DNA of 6,286 bases, taken from an uncultured Flavobacteriales bacterium (lineage in GTDB: Bacteria > Bacteroidota > Bacteroidia > Flavobacteriales > Crocinitomicaceae). The translations under genes were made by a program, and so were the position numbers. The DNA is taken from NCBI GenBank assembly GCA_946886545.1, contig CAMPIU010000184.1, forward strand, positions 1 to 6,286, written 5' to 3'. Positions 1-5,624 of this stretch are shown piece by piece (positions within the stretch are counted from its first letter, which is position 1; every line of letters starts with the position of its first letter). The notes beneath the pieces are model-generated. The model was not told where the DNA came from and made no database searches. It saw only the letters and a list, made by a program, of their open reading frames with translations.

Positions 1-120
1 GGATTTGGTCTGGGACTTTATTATGTGAAATTGATTGTAGAAGAACATGGTGGAACTATCCAGGTGAAGAGTCAGCCGGGTAAAGGAACTACGTTCTCTC
101 TGAAGTTCCCTTTGAAGTAG
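1..120 (+). CDS. Sensor histidine kinase, C-terminal fragment (5' end outside window)
   Basis: This is the last 39 codons of a gene that begins before the window, read in frame 1 and ending at TAG 118-120. The first residues, [18 protein letters not shown], are the G2 box and following helix of the HATPase_c (GHKL) ATP-binding domain of two-component histidine kinases, and the ending [13 protein letters not shown] is the typical last beta strand. Such proteins autophosphorylate on a histidine and pass the phosphate to a response regulator. The sensor part, the phosphorylated histidine and any partner regulator lie outside the window, so the signal cannot be inferred. No obvious intrinsic terminator with a T-run follows it. 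Confidence 0.93.
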   Translation, partial: GFGLGLYYVKLIVEEHGGTIQVKSQPGKGTTFSLKFPLK

Positions 121-218
121 GAACCCTGCTGCGGGAAGCCGAAGAAAGCCTGTAAGGAGTATTCTGAAGAAAAAAACAACCTATCTTTGTTAGAAATTGC
201 GAAGAATAGAATTCGAGA

Positions 219-236
219 TCCCGATAGCTATCGGGA
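219..236. repeat. 18-bp perfect palindrome TCCCGATAGCTATCGGGA
   Basis: The 18 bases are exactly self-complementary, so the site is either a two-fold symmetric protein-binding site or, less well because it has no loop, a hairpin. No T-run follows, which argues against a classical intrinsic terminator. From memory, palindromes of this CCCGATAGCTATCGGG type are frequent between genes in Bacteroidota genomes, so it is probably a dispersed element and not a gene-specific operator. It lies about 100 bases after the kinase stop and about 86 bases before the next start. Confidence 0.75.
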
Positions 237-240
237 CGCT

Positions 241-260
241 TGTTCGCTAATTTGCGAACA
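241..260. repeat. Inverted repeat TGTTCGC-N6-GCGAACA
   Basis: A 7-bp stem flanks a 6-base spacer TAATTT, and the spacer's centre AATT is also symmetric, so 18 of 20 bases fit two-fold symmetry. It begins only four bases after the perfect palindrome at 219-236. It could be an operator for a dimeric regulator or the hairpin end of the kinase transcript, but the next bases (GATTCATAG) are not a T-run. It sits about 30 bases upstream of the predicted -7 box of the next gene, where a regulator could act. Confidence 0.6.
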
Positions 261-293
261 GATTCATAGTTAAATCATTATTTTTCAATGCTT

Positions 294-301
294 TAATTTT
301 G
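294..301 (+). promoter_or_regulatory. Predicted Bacteroidota -7 promoter box for the acyl transferase gene
   Basis: TAATTTTG matches the Bacteroidota housekeeping -7 consensus TAnnTTTG exactly and ends 21 bases before the ATG at 323. No good TTTG element is seen at the expected -33 distance, so the match rests on the -7 box, the AT-rich setting and its position. The transcript would start near 307 with a leader of about 16 bases. Confidence 0.4.
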
Positions 302-322
302 AATTGAGTTAAAAAAATACCA

Positions 323-1297
323 ATGCAAGGAATTATTGATCGTATTTTTTCCATTCAAACAGAGTCCGATTTTAATCGCTGTGCTTTGGAAGTGTTTCGT
401 TTTCAAAAAGAACGGGTACCTGTTTACAAAACTTTTTTGGAATTGATCGATCGACCGGAACCAACTCATTATTCGGAAATTCCACATTTACCGATTGCTT
501 TTTTTAAAACACATCAGATTATTGCGGATAATAAGTCCGTTCAGCAGGTTTTCAAAAGCAGCGGAACTACAGGAATGGTTCGAAGTGTGCATTATGTCTC
601 AGATCTTTCTGTTTATGAGCGTTCTTTCATTCCGACGTATGAACAATTCCTGGGAGAACTGGAGGACCAGATCATTTTTGCCTTATTGCCGAATTATGTC
701 TCACAGGGGGAATCAAGTTTGGTTTATATGGTCGATAAATTGATTGGTGGAACAAAGAATCCCTTGTCGGGGTATTTTCTTGAAAGCCCTGAAAGTTTGT
801 TGTCTGCCATTTCGGAAGGACGGAAAACAGGTAAGAAACTGGTCTTGTTCGGGGTTTCTTATGCTTTGCTTGATTTGGCAGAGTTAAAACCGGATCTTCA
901 CGATGTAACAGTGATTGAAACAGGTGGAATGAAAGGGAGAAGGAAGGAGATGACCAAAGAGGAAATGCATCAGGAACTGATCTCCGGATTCGGTTGTGAA
1001 TACATCGCTTCGGAATATGGAATGTGTGAATTACTTTCTCAGGCCTATAGTGACAAGAATGGTTTGTTTGAATTACCTGCCTGGATGAAAATCTCCCTTA
1101 GAGAAGTTAATGACCCATTCGAATTGGTGAAACAAGACAAAACAGGAGGTGTGAATGTCATGGACTTGGCCAATATTTATTCCTGTGCTTTCATTGAAAC
1201 GCAGGATTTGGGCAGAATGGAATCCGGTAAACTGCGATTAATGGGGCGCTTCGATCATTCCGACGTTCGTGGCTGTAATCTGCTGGTCGGAAATTAA
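323..1297 (+). CDS. LuxE/PaaK-like acyl transferase (acyl-protein synthetase family)
   Basis: The 324-residue product belongs to the adenylate-forming (ANL) superfamily and resembles LuxE, the acyl-protein synthetase that activates a fatty acid with ATP and passes it on as a thioester. Visible motifs are the phosphate-binding loop SSGTTG (79-84), ETGGMKGRRKEM (199-210) typical of this LuxE-like branch, SEYGMCEL (230-237, the YGxTE-type motif), TQDLGRM (293-299, equivalent of the TGD motif) and GRFDHSD (309-315) near the end. The large mobile C-terminal domain of ordinary acyl-CoA ligases is absent, as in LuxE. Cys318 in RGCNLLVGN is close to the C-terminus, where LuxE carries its acyl-accepting cysteine. 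No luciferase or reductase genes are nearby, so bioluminescence is not implied. The likely role is lipid or thioester transfer in the cytoplasm; substrate unknown. The start at 323 is the only sensible one, 21 bases after the predicted -7 box. Confidence 0.88.
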   Translation: MQGIIDRIFSIQTESDFNRCALEVFRFQKERVPVYKTFLELIDRPEPTHYSEIPHLPIAFFKTHQIIADNKSVQQVFKSSGTTGMVRSVHYVSDLSVYERSFIPTYEQFLGELEDQIIFALLPNYVSQGESSLVYMVDKLIGGTKNPLSGYFLESPESLLSAISEGRKTGKKLVLFGVSYALLDLAELKPDLHDVTVIETGGMKGRRKEMTKEEMHQELISGFGCEYIASEYGMCELLSQAYSDKNGLFELPAWMKISLREVNDPFELVKQDKTGGVNVMDLANIYSCAFIETQDLGRMESGKLRLMGRFDHSDVRGCNLLVGN

Positions 1298-1299
1298 CC

Positions 1300-1330
1300 A
1301 TTCGGCATACGGCATTCGTAATTCGGCATT
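1300..1330. repeat. Degenerate tandem heptamer repeat (consensus ATTCGGC)
   Basis: Four 7-base units run without gaps from 1300 to 1327, followed by a partial ATT at 1328-1330. Units 1 and 4 are ATTCGGC, unit 2 differs by one base and unit 3 by two. The array begins three bases after the stop of the acyl transferase gene and overlaps the putative -33 element of the next promoter. Short heptamer arrays of this sort can change in copy number by replication slippage; whether this one varies is not known. Confidence 0.7.
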
Positions 1331-1345
1331 GTTTTAGTATTTTTG
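1315..1345 (+). promoter_or_regulatory. Predicted Bacteroidota promoter for the amidohydrolase-led operon
   Basis: TATTTTTG at 1338-1345 matches the -7 consensus TAnnTTTG exactly. TTCG at 1315-1318, one base from the -33 consensus TTTG, lies 19 bases upstream of it, a suitable spacing. The -7 box ends 22 bases before the ATG at 1368, nearly the same geometry as the box at 294-301. The -33 element falls in the third unit of the heptamer repeat. Confidence 0.45.
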
Positions 1346-1367
1346 AATAACATCATACACCCAATAA

Positions 1368-2558
1368 ATGGATTCAGCAATTCAGCATATTATACGTACC
1401 CGTTCCACGGAATTATTTGATAAGGTCAAAGGATACCGGGAACACATGCATCGTTTTCCGGAATTATCTTATTCGGAGTACAATACAATGAGTTTCGTTG
1501 CAGAGCAATTGGAGAAGATTGGAATCCCGTATCAAAAGGAAGTGGGCGGAACCGGTGTGCTTGCAATCATTCGTTCAGATCAGCACAAAGAAACAGATTC
1601 CTGTATTGGCTTGCGTTCCGAATTAGACGCATTACCGATCCACGAGCAAAATAATTCCGCTTATAAATCCGCCAATGATGGAGTAATGCATGCATGTGGG
1701 CACGATGTGCATACGGCTATTTTATTGGGAGCAGCAGAGATTCTTTGGGAAAATAAGAACTTGCTGAAGCATCCGGTGAAATTGTTCTTTCAGCCGGGCG
1801 AAGAGAAAAATCCGGGAGGAGCTTCCTTGATGATTGCGGACGGTGCTTTGAAAAATCCGCCGGTTCATGAGCTTTTTGCCTTACATGTTTTCCCTGAAAT
1901 GGAAGTTGGAAATGTTGGATTCAGGTCGGGATTGTATATGGCTTCTTGTGATGAAATTTACATTACCATAAACGGAAAAGGAGGTCATGGGGCAACGCCA
2001 CATCAAACAATTGACCCGATTATGATTGGAGCACATTTGTTGACAGGATTACAACAGATAGTCAGCAGAAAATGTGACCCGAAAGTTCCGTGCGTCTTGT
2101 CGTTCGGACATTTCGAAGCGCTTGGAGCTACAAATATAATTCCCGAAAAGGCAGTATTAAAAGGCACTTTCCGTACCATGAATGAAGATTGGAGAAAGGA
2201 AGCGCTAAATATGATAGCCGCTCATGTGCATGCTACTTGTGAGCAATTCGGTGCAACTGCGGATTTGGAAATCTCCCAAGGCTATCCGTATTTGGAGAAC
2301 GACCCGGCTTTGACTGAAAGAATGATGAAACGAAGTAAAGAATTCTTCGGGAAAGACAAAGTAGAGGAATTACCTATTCGACTGACATCAGAAGATTTTT
2401 CGTTCTATGCACAGGAAATTCCGGTGTGTTTTTTTCGCTTAGGGGTTAGAAATGAAGAATTAGGCATTGTTTATGGAGTACATCACCCGAAATTTGATAT
2501 CGACAGTAAAGCATTGATTGTTGGAATGCAGGCAATGTGTTTAGCTGCTTTTGAATGA
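1368..2558 (+). CDS. M20D-family amidohydrolase (N-acyl amino acid / hippurate / IAA-amino acid hydrolase type)
   Basis: A 396-residue cytoplasmic metallohydrolase of full family length, without a signal peptide. It is expected to cleave an amide bond joining an acyl group to an amino acid. Motifs in order: MHRFPELSYSE (27-37), RSELDALPIHE (83-93), HACGHDVHT (108-116), FFQPGEEKNPGGA (140-152), LHVFPE (172-177), GKGGHGATPH (203-212), GATNIIPEKAVLKGTFRT (253-270), SEDFSFY (341-347) and HHPKFDID (372-379). By analogy with plant ILL2 and related enzymes, the metal ligands should be Cys110, His112, Glu146, His173 and His372, with Glu145 as catalytic base; all are present, so it should be active. 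HGATPH belongs to the lid/dimerisation domain. The substrate cannot be told from sequence; M20D members act on N-acetylated, benzoylated or indoleacetylated amino acids. It has its own predicted promoter and its TGA overlaps the next ATG (ATGA, 2555-2558), making it the probable first gene of the operon. Confidence 0.93.
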   Translation: MDSAIQHIIRTRSTELFDKVKGYREHMHRFPELSYSEYNTMSFVAEQLEKIGIPYQKEVGGTGVLAIIRSDQHKETDSCIGLRSELDALPIHEQNNSAYKSANDGVMHACGHDVHTAILLGAAEILWENKNLLKHPVKLFFQPGEEKNPGGASLMIADGALKNPPVHELFALHVFPEMEVGNVGFRSGLYMASCDEIYITINGKGGHGATPHQTIDPIMIGAHLLTGLQQIVSRKCDPKVPCVLSFGHFEALGATNIIPEKAVLKGTFRTMNEDWRKEALNMIAAHVHATCEQFGATADLEISQGYPYLENDPALTERMMKRSKEFFGKDKVEELPIRLTSEDFSFYAQEIPVCFFRLGVRNEELGIVYGVHHPKFDIDSKALIVGMQAMCLAAFE

Positions 2559-3136
2559 GAACTATGAAGAATTGCTTGTTTTTGAGTTTGATCATATTGC
2601 TGACTTCCTGTGGAAGTAATAACGATGTGCATGAAACAGAAATCTACCAGATTCGCGCCATTGGTACGCTTTCTACTACGGAATATACGCTTGGGAAGAT
2701 CATTAAATGGAATGATGAAGGAGAATGGTATAAGTTTGGGGATCGTAAAATCCTTATAAGTTGCAAGGCTACAGTTAAAGCCGGAGTGAATTTGAATGCC
2801 ATCAAAGAATCGGATATTGAAGTGGATGGAAAAAAAATCACGATTCAACTTCCTCCTCCGGAAATCGTATCCTTTGAAATGAATCCGGATTTAATTCGAA
2901 CCGAAATGACGGATGTCAATGGCTTTCGGTCGGATTTTTCTCAAGTGGATAAATCAAAGGCTTTGCAGAAAGGAGAAGAATCCATTCGTAAAGACCTCCG
3001 AAAATTACATATTCTGGATGAAGCAGAGCAGAACGCTAAAATCTTCATTATAGATTTTTACAAGAACTTAGGATTTGAACAAGTAATCGTACATGAGACG
3101 CCAAAAGATAAAAGAAATAAAAACCTTGATCGTTAG
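2555..3136 (+). CDS. DUF4230-family lipoprotein
   Basis: The 193-residue product has a lipoprotein signal peptide: MRTMKN, a hydrophobic run from 7 to 16, then lipobox LTSC with Cys19 as the lipidated residue. The mature start GSNNDVHETE is fairly acidic and polar, as in Bacteroidota lipoproteins sent to the outer membrane, but I would not assign the final membrane. Residues 30-178 match my recollection of DUF4230: GTLSTTEYTLGKII (37-50), a strand KILISCKATVKAGVNL (65-80), KKITIQLPPPEIVSFEMNP (93-111), then a charged helical segment (130-160) and FIIDFYKNLGFEQVIV (164-179). No catalytic motif is visible and the family has no established function. The ATG overlaps the upstream TGA; a second ATG three codons later (2564) is equally compatible with the signal peptide. 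It is followed by a paralogue that starts inside its 3' end. Confidence 0.83.
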   Translation: MRTMKNCLFLSLIILLTSCGSNNDVHETEIYQIRAIGTLSTTEYTLGKIIKWNDEGEWYKFGDRKILISCKATVKAGVNLNAIKESDIEVDGKKITIQLPPPEIVSFEMNPDLIRTEMTDVNGFRSDFSQVDKSKALQKGEESIRKDLRKLHILDEAEQNAKIFIIDFYKNLGFEQVIVHETPKDKRNKNLDR

Positions 3137-3752
3137 ATTGGGACTTGTTGCAGCGATAGCCTTTGTTGGATACTGGGTTTATCAGTTGTTTTTCAAAGGG
3201 GAATCTGCCGATGAGATTGTGCTGGAGGAAACTCCGTTAAAAGTCGAACAGATCCGGTCGATCCTTGAATTAAATACCCTCAAGTTCCAGGATGAGGCAG
3301 TTGTGGATTCAGTAGAGTACTATAAAACGAGTAACGATGTTTTATGGGGGACTTTGGATAAATTAACCGATCCCGATCAGTTTAAACATGGGCTGAATCC
3401 AAATGGGATTAAAAGACGCTTAACTTTGATCGTTAGAGGAGAATTGTTGTATGGTGTTGATCTGAAAAGAAAGGATTTTCAGTTTCTTCCAAACGGAGAT
3501 ACACTTACGATCATTATTCCTCAACCGGAATTGCTTTCCATTTCGTTAAATCCGAAGGGAACCGAAGTTTATTTGGAGAATGGAGATTGGCAGGATTATG
3601 AGCGGACTCATTTACAACGGAAAGCGCGAAATAAAATGATCGCTTCCGGAAATCGCTTGAAACTGCCTGAACGTGCAAAAGCACCTTTGGAGAAGGCTCT
3701 GAGGTCTTTGGTTAAAACAGATAAAATATTGGTCATTAAATTCGAAAAATAA
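3093..3752 (+). CDS. DUF4230-family protein with N-terminal membrane anchor
   Basis: A 219-residue protein with a basic N-terminus (MRRQKIKEIK) followed by one hydrophobic segment at about 12-34 and no lipobox or clear cleavage site, so it is probably a signal-anchored inner-membrane protein with its domain outside the cytoplasm. Residues 55-218 look like a divergent DUF4230 domain: KRRLTLIVRGELLYGVDL (107-124), DTLTIIIPQPELLSISLNP (136-154), a charged helix around 169-185 and an ending KTDKILVIKFEK. These align with the same segments in the preceding lipoprotein, which suggests an old duplication. The start lies 44 bases inside the upstream gene. No further in-frame ATG occurs before residue 182, so unless TTG or GTG is used, the long overlap is real and needed for the basic N-terminus. 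Function unknown. Confidence 0.78.
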   Translation: MRRQKIKEIKTLIVRLGLVAAIAFVGYWVYQLFFKGESADEIVLEETPLKVEQIRSILELNTLKFQDEAVVDSVEYYKTSNDVLWGTLDKLTDPDQFKHGLNPNGIKRRLTLIVRGELLYGVDLKRKDFQFLPNGDTLTIIIPQPELLSISLNPKGTEVYLENGDWQDYERTHLQRKARNKMIASGNRLKLPERAKAPLEKALRSLVKTDKILVIKFEK

Positions 3753-3753
3753 T

Positions 3754-5121
3754 ATGAGACAATTTCTGAGCATCCTGTTGGCGGTTTCCTGGTTTACGGT
3801 TTCGTTCGCTCAATCAGATTCGTCCCGCCTGAATTTCTTGTTCGTGGGTGATGTCATGCAGCATGGCGGACAAATAGCCGGGGCATACAATGCAAAAAAA
3901 GATGCCTACGATTACCGGGATTGCTTCCAGTTTGTGAAACCGATTATTAAAAACGCAGACATTTCCATTGCGAACCTGGAAGTCACACATGCAGGAAAAC
4001 CATATAAAGGCTATCCACAATTTTCAGCTCCGCCTGAATTATCGGAAAGTTTGGTCGATGCGGGATTCAATGTTGTAATCACTGCCAATAATCACAGCTG
4101 TGACGGAGGTTCGAAAGGTGTTGTGAAAACCCTGGATGTCCTGGACAAATTAGGGGTGAAGCACACCGGTACTTTTCGGAATAAACAGGAACGAAACACG
4201 AATTATCCTTTGCTTATTGAGAAAAACGGAATGAAGGTCGCAATTCTGAACTATACTTATGGGACAAATGGCTTATCGGTTGCTGCTCCTTTGATCATTA
4301 ATTACATCGACAGTACGGTCATGGAAGCCGATTTCAAAAAGGCTCGCGAAATGAAAGTGGATTTGATTGTTTGTACTTTACATTGGGGAACAGAATACCA
4401 ATCCCTGCCGAATGCCTATCAAAAGAATTGGGAGAAATTCTGTTATGATCAGGGAGCCGATATGGTGATCGGTGGCCATCCGCATGTTTTGCAGCCTGTT
4501 GAAGTGAAGGAAGTGAAAGGCGAGAAGAAACTCACAGCATGGTCACTGGGGAATTTTGTTTCCAATCAGCGTGATCGAACCAAAGACGGAGGCATGATTC
4601 TGATGGCTGAAGTGAATAAGGTTGAGGGAAAAGTAGTTCTTGGAAAAGTAGAACATGCATTTACTTGGGTTTATCCAAGACAGGAAGCGGTAGTGAAACC
4701 CTTTTATATTTTGCCAGATTTTGATTACAACAAATACCGTTCAGATTTCCTGAATGCGGAAGCCAAAGTAAAATATGATGTGTTCTTTTCTGATTCGAGA
4801 GCCTTATTCAAGCAGCATTCCAAGGGAACTTCCGAGTTTAAAGTTTCAGGAGATCAAGTCATAGAAGGGTACTATGGAAAACTGTTGAAAGGATATTATG
4901 CACAGGAATACCCTTATGAAGTTTTTAAAAATGCAGAAATCATTGAGCCCGGATTAAAACCTTTGATTCATAAAGTTCTTGGGGCTGATGGAGCGTATCA
5001 TTGGGTTGTAGGTTATTTTGAAACGGAATCTGATGTGAGAAAAGCACATGTTCCGGAAGCCTTTATTGCTCAGCCTAAAATTGTGTTTATTTCACCAACA
5101 GAATATAAAGTTATTCCATGA
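3754..5121 (+). CDS. Secreted CapA-family (PGA_cap) metallophosphatase-like protein with C-terminal extension
   Basis: A 455-residue protein with a Sec signal peptide (1 to about 19, SFA then Gln20), so it acts in the periplasm or outside. Residues 26-300 form the CapA domain, a calcineurin-like metallophosphatase fold named for poly-gamma-glutamate capsule synthesis. Motifs: VGDVM (31-35), NLE (74-76), TANNHSCDGG (110-119), LHWGTEY (209-215), GGHPHVLQP (240-248) and SLGNFVSNQ (264-272). Probable metal or catalytic residues are Asp33, Asn113, His114, Glu214, His242 and His244. No capB, capC or other polyglutamate genes are in the window, so polymer synthesis is not implied; many CapA homologues are orphan proteins of unknown substrate. 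Residues about 310-455 are an extension, Tyr-rich in the middle, ending in a segment (415-451) that vaguely recalls SPOR-type repeats. The start is one base after the upstream stop, and the stop TGA overlaps the folA start. Confidence 0.9.
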   Translation: MRQFLSILLAVSWFTVSFAQSDSSRLNFLFVGDVMQHGGQIAGAYNAKKDAYDYRDCFQFVKPIIKNADISIANLEVTHAGKPYKGYPQFSAPPELSESLVDAGFNVVITANNHSCDGGSKGVVKTLDVLDKLGVKHTGTFRNKQERNTNYPLLIEKNGMKVAILNYTYGTNGLSVAAPLIINYIDSTVMEADFKKAREMKVDLIVCTLHWGTEYQSLPNAYQKNWEKFCYDQGADMVIGGHPHVLQPVEVKEVKGEKKLTAWSLGNFVSNQRDRTKDGGMILMAEVNKVEGKVVLGKVEHAFTWVYPRQEAVVKPFYILPDFDYNKYRSDFLNAEAKVKYDVFFSDSRALFKQHSKGTSEFKVSGDQVIEGYYGKLLKGYYAQEYPYEVFKNAEIIEPGLKPLIHKVLGADGAYHWVVGYFETESDVRKAHVPEAFIAQPKIVFISPTEYKVIP

Positions 5122-5624
5122 AAGTATCATTGATCGTTGCGATGGACAACGAACGCGGAATTGGTAAAAACAATGATTTGATGTGGCATTTGCCGGCGGA
5201 TATGAAGTTTTTTAAAGAAACCACGACTGGTCATATTGTTGTTACGGGCCGTAAGAATTACGATTCCATTCCGGAACGTTTCAGGCCTTTACCCAATCGG
5301 GAGAATGCTGTTTTGACACGAAATACGGATTACGAAGCTCCCGGAGCGGTCATTTTTTCTTCCTTGGAGGATTGTCTGAAACATTATCGAGATGAAACAG
5401 AGCGAACTGTTTTTATTATTGGAGGTGGACAAATCTACAAAGAAGCAATGACTTTGGGGGTATTGGCTGAAATGTACATTACACATGTCAATCATACCTA
5501 TGGTGCAGATACTTTTTTTCCGGACTTTAATGAATCTGACTGGAAGGTTGAAACGGTTTTTGAGCAGGAAGCCAATGAGAAGCATGCCGTGAGCTTTCAG
5601 GTGAAAAAGTATACGAAGAAGTAA
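5118..5624 (+). CDS. folA: Dihydrofolate reductase
   Basis: The 168-residue protein reduces 7,8-dihydrofolate to tetrahydrofolate with NADPH in the cytoplasm, supplying one-carbon carriers for thymidylate, purine and methionine synthesis. It has the usual bacterial length and motifs: IVAMDNERGIGKNNDLMWHLPADMKFFK around 6-33, with Trp23 and the substrate-binding Asp28 (equivalent to Trp22 and Asp27 of E. coli), GRKNYDSI (44-51), the Arg61 expected to bind the glutamate tail, IIGGGQIYKEAM (100-111) with the cofactor-contacting Gly-Gly, Thr122 in YITHV and the late ADTFFPDF (130-137). All key residues are present, so it should be active and is probably the chromosomal housekeeping enzyme. Its ATG overlaps the capA-like TGA (ATGA, 5118-5121), implying translational coupling. 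thyA, its common neighbour, is absent here. Confidence 0.96.
   Translation: MKVSLIVAMDNERGIGKNNDLMWHLPADMKFFKETTTGHIVVTGRKNYDSIPERFRPLPNRENAVLTRNTDYEAPGAVIFSSLEDCLKHYRDETERTVFIIGGGQIYKEAMTLGVLAEMYITHVNHTYGADTFFPDFNESDWKVETVFEQEANEKHAVSFQVKKYTKK

Noticed and set aside
124..135. CCC-N6-GGG after the kinase stop
   Set aside because: A three-base stem without a T-run is too weak to call a terminator.
495..743. 82-codon open frame on the + strand in another frame
   Set aside because: It is fully inside the acyl transferase gene, including its SSGTTG motif, and its product looks like out-of-frame noise.
323..1297. Bioluminescence (lux) locus
   Set aside because: Only a LuxE-like protein is present; there is no luciferase or acyl reductase gene in the window.
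1686..1697. ATGCATGCAT palindrome
   Set aside because: It encodes the start of the HACGHD metal-binding motif of the amidohydrolase; codon constraint explains it.
2483..2848. 121-codon open frame on the minus strand
   Set aside because: It lies across the M20 stop and the DUF4230 lipoprotein, both well-supported on the + strand, and its product has no recognisable motif.
3123..3438. Repeated 12-mer TTGATCGTTAGA in the second DUF4230 gene
   Set aside because: One chance 12-base match is expected in a window of this size, and the two copies are read as TLIVR-type beta-strand codons.
3754..5121. CapA gene as evidence of a poly-gamma-glutamate capsule operon
   Set aside because: No capB, capC or capE partner is present in the window and orphan CapA homologues are common, so the polymer cannot be inferred.
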